Below are positions 25,045 to 37,047 of a DNA stretch of 64,000 bases, one piece after another. The notes under the pieces were generated by a model. It made no database searches and was not told the origin of the DNA. It saw only the letters and a list, made by a program, of their open reading frames with translations. The position numbers were made by a program, and so were the translations under genes. The DNA comes from Ophiodon elongatus (lineage: Eukaryota; Chordata; Actinopteri; Perciformes; Hexagrammidae): the NCBI GenBank assembly GCA_016806645.1, contig JACSYO010000562.1:192501-256500 (forward strand), written 5' to 3'. The number at the start of each line of letters is the position of its first letter. The first letter of the stretch is position 1.

Positions 25045-27128
25045 GAGAGAATATATCAGCACAAGGATTACCTGTGTTCTGTTGCTGTCCGCTAGATTAC
25101 ATCAGCGTGTCTGCACCGCCTCAACACAAGTACAGACACAGACTCCTTTTTTAGGGATGACCCAGTGACCCCTGAGCGAGAAGCGCCTCAGTGTCCAGTG
25201 AAGCCTGTGATGCAGACAGCCTCACCAGTTTGGGTGCTCCACGCCGAGTTCACAGGCCTTTTGGTATTGGCACCATAAACTAAAGTCGCCCCAACTGCAA
25301 ACGTCTTCGTGGTGTTTGTCAGGGGAAGACATCTCTGTTCTGGTTGGCTGCTTTCAGGCTAAGGCTGGTGGCGTTCTATCTTTATGTCATTGTCAACAAA
25401 TAGTTTTTATACGGACTTCTGTGGCTCTCAGCCCCGAGCCAATTGATTCTTAGTGAAACCTCAACTAAAAACGGCTCACAAATATATAGTATATATTTAT
25501 TAAAAGGACCGGACAGATTGAAAGCAGACACACGGCAAAATATTTTCAGTTTGGCATCATGTGGCTTTCGGCACGTAAATGTCTCTTTTATCTGGGATAT
25601 TAAAAAGGCAAGCTCTCTCATATTTCTGAAATGGTATTTTGTTAATTGGGTGAAGGAGGATTTGTGTTGGCCCCTCTGTCAGCAGGATATTTCAGAAACA
25701 AGTGACAAGAGGATTTTTAGTTTTTGGGCAATGAGTTCATTCTTGTACTCTTAACTATGATAGTAATTGAGATATAAACATGACTCCAAATCCTAAAACA
25801 GTGTTTTTGCCAGACATTTCTTCATTCAGATGTTTCATCAACATGGTCTCGTGGTTTGTCCCGTACTCACAAGCAGACTAGGATCATTTAGTTATTGCTG
25901 ATGGATCAAGTGAATGTCCATTTGTTTGTTTGTTGTTTTCTTGCTTGATTCAAGGCTTTTCATAGTTGTTTAATTGATTCAGTATAATAATAGTACGCTG
26001 TGGTATGTTCTGTTTTTAGCCTCGTCAGTCAGTGAGATATCTCCACAGCTTCCCGAGACAACACATTCCACTGGCTTTGGTGATTCCCTGACTTTTCGTC
26101 TAGCGCCACCTTGAGGTTGACATTTGAAATGCCTTGACAAATATCCCTTGGGATGAATAGCTTTGGTGATCCCTTCACTTATTGCTCTTCCGGTCAAAAT
26201 TTCTGGTTGTCCAAAACTAGTGACACTCCCATCAGCCTCAGCTTTAATATTTTCTTGTGTTACCTTAGGGCAGCCAAAAATGGATCTGTATTTTTCTTTC
26301 TTTTTTTCTTTTTCTTTTTTTTTTTATCAATGGATTAATTCTTTTGTCTATGAAAATGGAAACACTTTCCCAGAGACGAGGTGATTCAAATATCATTTAA
26401 ATGTCTGGTGTTATCTGACCAACGGTCCAACAGCGGAAGATATTCATTTTACTGTCATATATAACAAAGAAACGTATCACATTCGCACATGGAGTGGGCA
26501 CAATAAAATAGTTACTTTTGTGTATTCATTATTCATTATGTATTTGTTTTAGCTCTACGTTGCCCACTTAACATCACCATATTAGCTCTTGCTCTTAGGC
26601 TGCGTTCACATCAAATCATCGTGTTGCGGCGGTGAGTGCAGGGTGTGGGAGCGTCCCTTACATGGCCCGTCTAGTGACATCGATGAAGAGCTGTCCAGCT
26701 CCAAACCATGTCCCCCACGGCAGGGGGAGATCCTCCGGTCCTCCTCGTAGCTGCTCCGTAAACAGCGGAATGCTACATACCAGCTTCTTCTTCCCGCGGT
26801 TGTCTTCAGGTCTGATCGCTGCTTGGTGATTGGCCATCACAGTGTGACGTCAAGTTGCGTTTCTCCAAAAGTTGATTTATGTTTCAACTTGTTATGGCAG
26901 CACAGCTGTGGTCCTTACAGCCTAAAGTCACTACCCACATTCAAATGATGGGAGGGCTGGTCTGGTGTGGATCCAGCACCTTAAAATGTATTTTATTCTC
27001 AGATTATATCTTGAGTAACTTAAGTTTTTATATGACGGTAATGCATGACAATATCAAAGCGGCATGAAGCTGATGGTAGACGATGGAGATCAAGATGTCA
27101 ATAACAGGATTTTCACGTCTTTTTGAAG
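25045..27128. other. EFL1 intron sequence, nothing recognised
   Basis: No exon or TE protein was recognised. A (T)-rich tract lies near 26290-26325, and a GC-richer block at 26600-26850 may belong to a non-autonomous DNA element but could not be assigned. Confidence 0.45.
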
Positions 27129-27258
27129 GTTTGCTAAAATTGAGATCAGCGCCTCGAAGCCCATCATTCCATTTAGAGAAACAGTGGTCCGTACTCCAAA
27201 AGTGGACATGGTGAATGAAGACCTGGGCAAGCAGCACAAAGTAGCCATCATTCACCAG
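27129..27258 (+). CDS. efl1: EFL1 exon, domain III/IV junction
   Basis: Starts with the G that finishes Arg, then FAKIEISASKPIIPFRETVV and PKVDMVNEDLGKQHKVAVIH. In EF-2 family proteins this segment leaves domain III and opens domain IV (human EFL1 has SEPIIPFRETI and KVAVIHQ). Acceptor ttttgaag, donor gtcagt at 27259, ending in phase 0. It is separated from the next exon by an intron of only 110 bp. Confidence 0.95.
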
Positions 27259-27348
27259 GTCAGTCAACCGCACATTCATTGAACTGTAGTCCACGGCTAT
27301 ATATATGTATATATTTCTTTTTTTCATAGAAAGTTTTCTAATTATTTT

Positions 27349-27364
27349 GTGTGTGTGTGTGTGT
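27349..27364 (+). repeat. (TG)n tract at EFL1 acceptor
   Basis: About eight TG units lie directly before tctag at the 3' end of a 110-bp intron (27259-27368). They take the place of the usual pyrimidine tract. Confidence 0.9.
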
Positions 27365-27368
27365 CTAG

Positions 27369-27495
27369 GTGAAAGAAGAGGCCTCTCAGGGTCGTTCGTC
27401 TCACACCCTGCATGTGGACTCTGGTGGTCTGGTCACCCTCACCACGCCCAACAGACTGGCCACTGTCAGCATCCGAGCCATCCCCCTGCCGCAGG
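27369..27495 (+). CDS. efl1: EFL1 exon, domain IV
   Basis: Encodes VKEEASQGRSSHTLHVDSGG, then LVTLTTPNRLATVSIRAIPL and PQ, matching human [25 protein letters not shown]. The acceptor is gtgtctag, with a (TG)n run of about 16 bp in place of most of the pyrimidine tract. The exon ends in phase 1 before gtaaga at 27496. Confidence 0.95.
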
Positions 27496-28169
27496 GTAAG
27501 ACCTGGACGTAGCAAGCAGGCTAAAGGGTATCGCCCCATGTTCAACAAACTGGGTTGCATGTTGTGTCATCCATGTCTGCCAATTATTCTCACTAAATGC
27601 TACACACTGTTCCTTTTCATGATTCAGAAGAACGGCAATAATCATGTGGGAAATTTGATATCTGTAAACATCCCGAAGTTGTTTTATCCAACAAGCACAG
27701 ATCGTGTTGAGTTAAAACATAAACGGAGGATAAAGTGATGAGATGAAAGTCAAACGCTTTTGTTTATTGAGACAAACATGCACCGCACCGCATGTCAGCT
27801 TAAAGATCACACATTAGTTCTCCAAACATTGCACACTTTCCTCATGTTTTTATGATACCAATGCATGACCAGTGAAATCCGGTTATCTTAAATAATGAAA
27901 AAGTTTCTTTTTCTTTGCCTGTTGGATGACACACTGCCCTCTGACTGCAGCCAACCCCTTTGGCCTTTATTTGAGCTAACCAGAGATTGATTCACCCCCA
28001 CAGCCCATAATAATGGTAACTAGTGTTTGGATAGAAAACCAGCCTGCAGCGATTTGTAGAAACACATTCTCTTAAATGATTGAAACCATAATGAAGACGA
28101 CAGAGGCGTAAGGTGTCGTAGCTCCGCCTCTCTATGAAACCTTGCCACTTGCCATGCTTTCCCTGTCAG

Positions 28170-28374
28170 AAGTCACCAGTCTGTTGGAGACGAGCGCGGA
28201 GCTGATTCGGACCCTGGAGCAGATAAACATGTCCCTGAGGGAGGGCAAGAGTCTAGACATCAGCCAGAGGACCCTGGAGGCCATCGCTGGACTCAAGGCC
28301 CAGCTGGAGAGTTTGCTGCAGGGCAGGAAGTGGAGGAATGCTGTGGAGCGGGTCTGGGCCTTCGGGCCTCGCAG
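28170..28374 (+). CDS. efl1: EFL1 exon, helical part of domain IV
   Basis: Encodes VTSLLETSAELIRTLEQINM, a charged helical stretch, then GRKWRNAVERVWAFGPRR (human GRRWRNIVDQIWSFGPRK). This lies in the long domain IV that distinguishes EFL1 from translational EF-2, which carries a short diphthamide loop instead. Acceptor ccctgtcag, donor gtctga at 28375 (only moderate), phase 2 to 2. Confidence 0.95.
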
Positions 28375-29524
28375 GTCTGACACCGGCTTTAGAACATGGT
28401 TGAAATGGAATGTGACTCCTCCAAGGACATGAGTCAGGGGAGGCCAAATGTATTCAGTTTGGGCTCATATGCAACATAACATTCTACTGATTATAATAAC
28501 CTTTTCCCACAGGAAGTGTGGCCTTTATTTCACTCAACTGCAGGACCTACAGGACCTGTATTTGAGACGGGCCTTTATTCCTCATTTGTTTTTATCCATA
28601 TTTCCTTTGATTTTAGTTCGAAGTCGTCCTTTATTTGTCCAGGAATTCAAGGTTAATTTATAATTATGCAGCACAGGCTTGCAAAACAGGTGGAGTTATC
28701 GCCCATTTGCTGCACAAGACAAACCTGACCAAACAAAACAAAGCCCGTAGTGCATTCCTGTAGTATTGAATTTGAATTTGCAGCAGGAGGGATGTAAACA
28801 ACAGCAGCAAAAGAGTTCTCTGGGCAGATAATATGGCCGCCATCTTAACAGAAAATATTCAACATCAGGGAAACATGATTAGCTCATGTTTCAGCACCAA
28901 GCATCATTGATGTATACTCAGAGGACGGCTCCTCTTGTTTTTCTTTTACGGCCAACAGCTTTCCTGTTTGGATTCAGTCTCACTTTTCTCAGCGCCCTTG
29001 TTTCTGGCAGTCATAAGCCCACTGTACACCACCTACACCACCTGCTCAGCACCAGGCGGACACAGCTGGAGACTAGCTCGTGAACATTGTGAAGTATTGG
29101 TGAGCTAAGGCGACAGATATTCTTCTCAGGAGTTGGTAGAGACCTAAACAGAGAAAAACAATCATGAATATTGGACACAAACTGGAATCCAAATGAATGT
29201 TGATGTTGCCCTGTGTCTGCTGGATGGTTTCATAAGAAACTGTTGCAAACACATTTGCTATTGCAAATTTATGTGTCATTGGTGTGTTTACAGCTTGTTG
29301 GACTGTCTACTCGTGGCCAGCAAAGCTCAATTAATGCAGCTTGAAAGTAATTGTAGAAATCTAGTATTTCTTGTCACTTCAAAGCAGATGAGCTCTAGCA
29401 TTTGTTTGAAATGATATGTGGTCTAAGAAAATACTTTGGAATGAGGCTGCACTACATACCTGGGGTTTCTATTAACACAAATGAATGCTTTAGTTACTCA
29501 TCGTGTTTCTGTCCTTGTTTTCAG

Positions 29525-30033
29525 AATTGGTCCCAACATTCTGCTCAACAGTGTGGAGGGCTACCAGCGGCCCTCGGTGTGGCAGTGTTTGGACCGGGGG
29601 GTCACAGCTGGCGAGGCTGGAGCTCAGGCCGCTGTTACACGAGACTTAGACAACAGCATCGTCAGCGGCTTCCAGCTCGCCACTCTGGCAGGGCCCATGT
29701 GTGAGGAGCCACTGATGGGGGTGTGCTTCTCTGTGGAGAAGTGGGACATCCAGTCTTCAGTCCCGCCACAACATCAGGACTCCTTGGAGGAGGACTCCAT
29801 ATCCCATGGGCCTTTAGGAGACCGCAGCGAGACAAGGGCGGAGGGCGCGACGGCCGGGCCGGTCCAGGCCAGGCGGAGGCCCGAGGCGGCCTCAGCAGAC
29901 TGCTACGGGCCGGTCTCCGGCCAGCTGATCGCTGCCATGAAGGAGGCCTGCCGCCACGCCTTCCAGGCTCAGCCCCAGAGGCTCATGGCTGCCATGTATA
30001 CCTGCGAGATAATGGCCACCGCTGATGTGCTCG
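29525..30033 (+). CDS. efl1: EFL1 exon, domain IV to start of domain V (largest exon)
   Basis: At 509 bp this is the largest EFL1 exon here. It opens with IGPNILLNSVEGYQRPSVWQ, then RDLDNSIVSGFQLATLAGPM, CEEPLMGVCFSVEKWD, a variable low-conservation acidic linker (about residues 430-480 of the fragment), and finally DCYGPVSGQLIAAMKEACR and RLMAAMYTCEIMATADVLG, the first strand and helix of domain V. Acceptor tttcag, donor gtaaga at 30034. The linker is rich in Arg, Ala and Glu and is GC-rich compared with the flanking introns. Confidence 0.96.
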
Positions 30034-30989
30034 GTAAGAGAGCTTTGTCAACCAATTTCTGCCAAACAAAGAAAATATTCTTGGTCTGACGATGATTTGT
30101 TTGATTTAGTTTTTTTTTGTTTCTTTTTTTTCAATAGTAGTTGTGAAAAAAACAAATGTTCTATCTTCCATCTATAGTGGTATTCATCCATGTAGATAAT
30201 TTGGCTTTTATTTGTCCAGGTTTTGAGATGTGGTATTTTGTTTGTGGTTACACGGTTCTGTGCCTGCATGCTACATACACACTAAAATATTTACTCCAAG
30301 ATGAATTCAAAGGTGAAATTGGCATTATTTTTTCAGTAGGAATTCCTGTCAGAGAATGTGCAATTTCCAGTTCTGAGCCAGTGGAGAAGCTTGCTACGTC
30401 AGCTAACTGACGGTCCAGTGACCTTGTTGGGGCCGTCCCTGCAGTGTGGGCCTGCTTCCCTACTTCCTTTCTGCACTTGATAGTTTCCATGAAGAGAGAG
30501 AAGTTCAAAGTCCACACCTTCACCAAGGTCCAAGGGGCCAATTACTGCGGGAACTTTTTTAGAAAGTTACAAGAATAGTCAAATGTAGCCCCTCCCCCGC
30601 CTATCTATTAGAGCTCCCCAAAACCGATAACAATGGCGTCTGTGAGGAGAGAGTGGGAGCCCTTGTATATGATATGTATTTAACCACGCGGCAACAGGGC
30701 ACCCGAAGAAGCAGAGTTAGCACCTCTCAACATGTTGAGAAGAAATGTGGTCACACTGTACACGTCATTCACAGCTGACTGGGATCTAGACCGACATTAA
30801 CCTGCCATCCTCAGGCCATACTAATATACGGGTGACCTCAGACGAAGGAGTCCCAACAAAACCCTGAAAACATCAGCACGAGATCAACAGGCGAGCCTAA
30901 CATGCAGAGTTCAGTTTTGAATGAAGCTTCACAACACTGAAAGGCATTAATATGAAGATGAGGCTTGAAATGTAATTTAAACGTTTTTG

Positions 30990-32500
30990 GTAAACAATGT
31001 GTCAATGTCTGTGTTGGCTTGGTGCTCTAACGGGGTCAAAGCTGATGGACAACGTTTCCCTGATGTTGAATTTGTAAAGCCAAGACGCTGGCCGTGTTAT
31101 CCGCCCAGACAATTCAGTGTGTTTGCTGCTGTCTACGTTCCTCCTGATGCAAATAAAACTAAAGCGCTACAGATATTGTATGAGGTCATCAGACACATGA
31201 CAAAACAACCGGATGTTTTTTTAATTATGGCTGGTGATTTTAATCAAACAAACCTCAGATCTGATTTTGCTCAATTCCACCAGCATGTCCACATCTCCAC
31301 CAGAGGAATAATACACTCGACCATGTTTACACAAATATTCCTGGCAGCTACAAAGCCCTCCCTCTCCCCCTCCCCCACTTTGGAAAATCATATTATATTT
31401 CCGTGATCCTGCTGCCTACATACGCTCAGCTAATCAAAGCTCACCATTAAAAGTGGACAGATGAAGCTACAGCTGCTCTACGGGACTTTTCCAATGTCCA
31501 GACGAGCACATGTTCAGGTACGACAAATCTTTAGGAATACACATCAACAGTGACATCGTGTATCAGCAAATGTGTTGATGATGTGGTGATCAAAGTAAAT
31601 CAAATCATTCCCCAACAAAAAGCCTGGATGAATGGAGAGGTGATGTCACTATCCAAAGCCAAACAAGCTGCCTTTCTCTCTGGTGACGAGGAAGCACACA
31701 GCAAGACTGAAGGCTGGCATCAAGGAGGCAAAGAGGAGGAGTCACGAGACTGGACTGGTTCTCCAGCACATCAAACATAATCCCAGCCGGCCTGGACCCT
31801 CACCAGTTTCATACAGAGGAGGCCGTCTCCACTGCTCTCCACTCAGCCCTCACTCATCTGGAAAATAACACCACCTACGTCACAATGTTGTTTGTTGATC
31901 TCAGCTCAGCCTTCAACACAATGTCCCCCATGAAGCTGAAGCACTGGGCTCTGCAGCGGGTTATTAGACTTCCTCACAGACGGACCTGTTCCGTACGCGT
32001 TGGTGGTCACACCTCCTCTTGAACACCGGAGCCCCCCTTGTTGAACATCAAAACCCCCCAGGGCTGTTGACCCCTCCTGTTCACGCTGCACACCCACGAC
32101 TGTGACCCCGAACCTCAAGAGAACTTTGTTGTGAAGTTTGCAGATGACACAAGTGGTGCTCAGAGAACAACCTGCTGCTCAACGTCAGCAAAACCAAGGA
32201 GCCGAGAGAAGGGAGGTGAAGACACACCTCCGTCTACATCGATGGAGCTGAGGTGGCGGCTTTAAGTTCCTGGTCCTCAAACATCTCCATCCTGGTGAAG
32301 AAAGCTCATAAACGGCTGTATTTCTTCAGGAAACATAAGAAGTTCTTGTTCATTTTTACAGCCGAGCAATAGAAAGCATCCTGACTGGAAACATTACAAA
32401 CTGGCATGGGATGTGTGCTGAGGACAGGAGGGCTCTACAGGGGGGCTAAGACCAGAACCTCACTGGTACCCGTCTACTGAGCATCAGTGATGCTGGTGAC
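30990..32500 (+). mobile_element. Degenerate CR1/Rex1-like LINE
   Basis: Broken frames show an endonuclease part (AAVYVPPDANKTKALQ, LIMAGDFNQTNLRSDF), a linker (SKCVDDVVIKVNQIIP, KAWMNGEVMSLSKAKQAAFL), and then reverse transcriptase pieces: LFVDLSSAFNT near 31890 and KFADDT near 32137. The order is that of a CR1/Rex1-type LINE, with several deletions and frameshifts. It lies in the EFL1 intron before the domain V exon and cannot encode an active protein. Confidence 0.8.
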
Positions 32501-32761
32501 AAGAGCAGCCTCTGAAGAACTAAAAGGATATTAAAGGATAAATCAGCTCCAACATATCTGCAATCAGCGCAACGATTCTGTAGATAAATCTGTATCGGTG
32601 CACGTGTGTGTAAAGAAGTAACAAAAAATAACTACACAAGTTCCAAATGAGGGATGAAGCTGTTGGGCTATAGGTAAAACCTTGGCTGTTTTCCAGGGGA
32701 TGTGATCATGTGTTGTGTCCATATTGGATGTGTCCTGACCCTTCGGCTCTTCCTCTACCAG

Positions 32762-32946
32762 GCCGAGTGTATAGTGTCCTGGGGAAGCGAGAGGCTCGCG
32801 TCCTCCATGAAGAGATGAAGGAAGGGACGGACATGTTCATCATCAAGGCCGTGCTGCCGGTGGCTGAGAGCTTTGGATTTGCCGACGAGTTCCGCAAGAG
32901 GACCAGCGGCTTGGCCAGTCCACAGCTGGTCTTCAGCCACTGGGAG
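32762..32946 (+). CDS. efl1: EFL1 exon, domain V
   Basis: Completes Gly and reads RVYSVLGKREARVLHEEMK, EGTDMFIIKAVLPVAESFGF, ADEFRKRTSGLASPQLVFSH and WE. This is nearly identical to human EFL1 and is the EF-2 family C-terminal domain V (the VPVxESFGF, RxxTxGxA and FxHW blocks). Domain V takes part in ribosome contact. Acceptor ctctaccag, donor gtgagt at 32947, ending in phase 0. Confidence 0.97.
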
Positions 32947-34069
32947 GTGAGTATTATATACATATGTAGATAATAGGGGGGGGACTTGATACCACATGAT
33001 ATCGCAATATTTAGCATGGCAAATTGTATGGATACACAAACGCCAACGATCTTTTCATATTTCACGGTTTCATAAGCATATCCTGATTCCTGCATTGAGA
33101 CATGTTGTTGTGAGTCCCGTCTCTTTGGTTTGTGTTTGAGAGAGTCGTGCCACTCACCTGAAGCCTTGTCAACATTTGAGAGGGAACCAACTCTCCAGGC
33201 TCCAGGTCCGCCACAAAGAGCCTTACATCAGCATTTTGGATGTACAATGACCAGAGAGTTATGTGAAGCGTGGATTATTATACACTAACAATCAGAGCGT
33301 CATCGGCCTACATTCAGTAAACCGATGCGATCTGATGATGGTCGCTGCTCTGATAGTCACACGTTGAAATCATCAGGTTATTTACGTTGACTACAACAGC
33401 TGTTGGACATATCGGTGGCCGAGGAGCAAAACCAACTGAATCTGAAAAATGCACTTTTTTGATAATACAAAAGAAATATATATATACAAAGTGCAGATAG
33501 GGTTATTCCCCACTTTTCCTGGATCATTTTGCACTTTGGCCATCGATATGGAGCAAGGCCATATGGCTCTGCTACGGAGGTTCCATTGATTTACATTGTG
33601 GTGTGTTCACGCTCCATTCAGTAAAAATTAGTATTGGATGAAAGTAAATTATGTCACCATGATGTGTTTAAATGAAACCTTGTAAAATGTAGTTTTGGTA
33701 AAACACTAGAGTAAAAACAGTTGGAGATGTTTTCACTGCCATATAAATGAGATATTAGCTATGAATGATGACCGGTTTAACTTCCTAACACTAGTTCTAA
33801 GCAGCTCAGAATACATCTTTGAAAGTACGATTGACAAGTCAATAAAACATACAATCTCTTGTTTCCTAATTATTTGAATTGTGTGTTTTTATGCAAATAA
33901 CCACTATAGATGATTTAAACAAAGTAAAAGGCAATAGTTGATGATGATAATTCATATTTTATTTCATTAGCTAAAGGCCTAATAGAAATATTCCGGTTAA
34001 TAATCGTGAAAACCAAAAAAAACATTTCCTCTGACAATAATAGTGGTATCAAAATGTCATACTTTTCTA

Positions 34070-34260
34070 GTCTTCCGACCACTCAAAGCTCTTTAACACT
34101 AGATGACATCATTCACCTATTCACACTCTGATGGGAGGGGCTAACATTCACACAGTAATGGGAGGGGCTAACATTCACACTCTGATGGGAGGAGCTACCA
34201 TGCAAGGTGCTACCTGCCCATCATCCCCTCACCATTCACACCCATTCATACACCGCAGGC
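34070..34260 (-). repeat. SINE 3'-tail fragment, internally duplicated
   Basis: Minus-strand copy of the tail of the SINE at 41150-41442: ctagtcttccgaccactcaa, then the segment with cattcacactctgatgggag present three times in slightly different versions. It meets a plus-strand SINE head at about 34270. Confidence 0.75.
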
Positions 34261-34267
34261 TGTAACA

Positions 34268-34410
34268 GCTGAGAGGCCACTGTGGCTCAGTGGTAGAGCG
34301 GGTTGTACGTCACTTAAAGGATCCACAGGTTGATCCCCGGCTCCGCTAGTCCAAGTCCATGTGTCCTTAGGCAAGACACTTAACCACAAATTGCTCCTGT
34401 AGGCTGTGTA
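34268..34410 (+). repeat. SINE head (tRNA-like) fragment
   Basis: Contains ctgtggctcagtggtagagc (A-box-like) and caggttgatccccggctccg (B-box-like), then tccatgtgtccttaggcaag and acacttaaccacaaattgct. It is the 5' half of the same SINE family as 41150-41442, cut after about 140 bp. The tRNA-like part is too diverged to be a functional tRNA gene. Confidence 0.75.
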
Positions 34411-34869
34411 CAGGGACATTTAGCGTTGACCTTGAGCAGGCTACCGTTTGGTGGTTTTGGTCACTATCACTATGCTCAGAGGTCAAACATTCCGGTGGAG
34501 AAGCTACTCAACCACCTAATCCTATTGCAGCGCGTAGCGGTCCCTCAAGTCTCCCAAAGCCAGCTGGAGGTTCTAGTCATTTCTCTTTGCAAAGGATGGC
34601 CTGTGCTCCGCATGCGTCTACACCTGCCTTCACAGGTGGGCTTTCCACATCCACTTCTCTTCATACCATAATGAGATGGGGTCCATGTCTCATAACCATC
34701 GCTTTCCTGGGAGAATTTATTTAGAGCAGCTCCAATACTTGATTTGCTGTGTAAGCATTTTTTTTTCCTTTTCAGGGGTTTAAAGGAATAGTTGAGATGT
34801 TTAGAAGTGTGGTACTTATCCACTATCAGTATATTACCAGCAGGAGATGAAGTTTGGAGAAACAGATGG

Positions 34870-35880
34870 GAGACAACTGTAACAGATACAAATACACACA
34901 GATACAAATACACACAGATACAGATACAAATACACACTCATACACAGATACAAATACACAAACACACAGATACAAATACACGCTCATACACAGATACAAA
35001 TACACACAGATACAAATACACACTCATACACAGATACAAATACACACAGATACAAATACACACTCATACACAGATACAAATACACACACACACACACACA
35101 CAGATACAAATACATGCACAGATACAAATACACGCTCACACACCGATACAAATACACACTCATACACAGATACAAATACACGCTCATACACAGATACAAA
35201 TACACGCTCACACACAGATACAAATACACGCTCACACACAGATACAAATACACGCTCGCACACAGATACAAATACACGCTCGCACACAGATACAAATACA
35301 CACTCATACACAGATAAAAATACACACAGATACAAATACACAGATACAAATACACACACACACACAGATACAAATACACGCTCACACACAGATACAAATA
35401 CACGCTCATACACAGATACAAATACACGCTCACACACAGATACAAATACACGCTCACACACAGATACAAATACACGCTCGCACACAGATACAAATACACG
35501 CTCGCACACAGATACAAATACACGCTCGCACACAGATACAAATACACACTCATACACAGATAAAAATACACACAGATACAAATACACAGATACAAATACA
35601 CACACACACACAGATACAAATACACGCTCACACACAGATACAAATACACGCTCATACACAGATACAAATACACGCTCACACACAGATACAAATACACGCT
35701 CACACACAGATACAAATACACGCTCACACACATAGATACAAATACACGCTCACACACAGATACAAATATACACACACACATAGATACAAATACACGCTCG
35801 CACACCGATACAAATACACGCTCGCACAGATACAAATACACGCTCGCACAGATACAAATACACACACACACACGCACACA
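34870..35880 (+). repeat. Complex minisatellite of about 1 kb
   Basis: Tandem units built from cagatacaaatacac joined to variable gctcacaca, gctcataca, actcataca or gctcgcaca segments (basic unit about 24 bp). A higher-order block beginning cactcatacacagataaaaa occurs at 35301 and again at 35547, a 246-bp period. Long open frames on both strands are artefacts of the repeat. It lies in the last EFL1 intron. Confidence 0.95.
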
Positions 35881-36596
35881 CAAAGAATAATGCAGTGCAG
35901 AGTATAAACGCCTTGTTCATGCTTGGTGTTTGCTACAGCTCTAAGCACGAGTATAAACGCAGCTTTACTCCAGTAATAGTCTTAATAGGAGTGAGGTCAC
36001 TGAAAAATGAAATATTTACTCTGACCATAAATGAATGAATTGTTAATGTTCTTTGTGAACTGTAGCTGCCATGGAGCCTGAAGAGCACATGACCTTCTTT
36101 TCTTCATTTTAACCCCCACCATCTTGCAGCGCTTTGCTGCACACGCACGCAACCCCCCCCTCACCCCCCCTCACCCTCCACCCCCACCCACAGCCAGCTC
36201 AGCATGCTTGTTTTGCTGCCATTGTCTTTGTCTCATTATAAGTTGTCTGTCTGATTTCATTACTGTGCAGACGCTTCTTCACAAAGAGTTGGTCCTGAAC
36301 CCCCCCTCGGTCCCCAGTCCTCTCAGCTTCAGGACTCGCCTGCTGCTTAGTGCTGATGTCAACATTCTTCCTGACAGCGATTTGATATGGCCAGGATATT
36401 GGATTAACATATGAATGAGCACGGAGGCAGAGGCAGCAGGTTTTGAGCGTTGTATTGTTGTGTAACTGGGGGTCCGTGGCTCCTGTGGGGACGTTTACAT
36501 TAGATTTCCATCAGAATGGAGCTTTTGTTCAGCTGCAGACTGGAGAGTAGTGTGAATAAGTCTTGTATTGATCAGCCAGAGCATCTGTCTGACACT

Positions 36597-36599
<3 letters not shown>

Positions 36600-36653
<54 letters not shown>
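36600..36653 (+). repeat. (TG)n microsatellite
   Basis: About 27 TG units in the last EFL1 intron, some 200 bp before the terminal exon. Confidence 0.95.
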
Positions 36654-36656
<3 letters not shown>

Positions 36657-36858
36657 AGACAATGGCGGTAATAAACAATTAGATGAAGAATATAAACAAG
36701 ACTAGACAAAGTCCAACACCCACTTTTGCTCTAATCTTTATGAAGCAGTTCTGAGGTTAGCGTTGCATTCCAGCCGTCACAGGGAGAATAAGCTCTGTCA
36801 CAAGTTGTTTAACTTGACTACAATGAACTATATTCTATCCCTCTCCTCTCTGCTCCAG

Positions 36859-37047
36859 ATGATCAGCAGTGATCCATACTGGGTTCCCACCACAGAGGAA
36901 GAATACCTGCACTTCGGGGAGAAAGCCGACTCTGCAAACCAGTCCCTGAAATACATGAATGCTGTCCGCCGACGCAAAGGCCTCTACGTGGAGGAGAAGA
37001 TAGTCGAGCATGCAGAGAAGCAGAGAACACTCGGCAAGAACAAGTAG
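36859..37047 (+). CDS. efl1: EFL1 terminal coding exon
   Basis: Encodes MISSDPYWVPTTEEEYLHFG, EKADSANQSLKYMNAVRRRK, GLYVEEKIVEHAEKQRTLGK and NK, then TAG at 37045-37047. The length and the C-terminal NK match human EFL1 (ends LSKNK). The first Arg of VRRRKG (CGC at 36967-36969) aligns with human Arg1095, a position I recall as mutated in a Shwachman-Diamond-like syndrome; it is intact here. Acceptor is tgctccag. The coding part seen in the window totals 649 codons in one uninterrupted frame. Confidence 0.97.
   Translation: MISSDPYWVPTTEEEYLHFGEKADSANQSLKYMNAVRRRKGLYVEEKIVEHAEKQRTLGKNK

Noticed and set aside
34272..34345. tRNA gene by A- and B-box-like words
   Set aside because: It is the head of a SINE: no cloverleaf can be drawn with confidence, and the same SINE head occurs at 41150.
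34792..35907. 371- and 299-codon frames on opposite strands
   Set aside because: Open only because of the tandem repeat composition; no start context, domain or splice sites.
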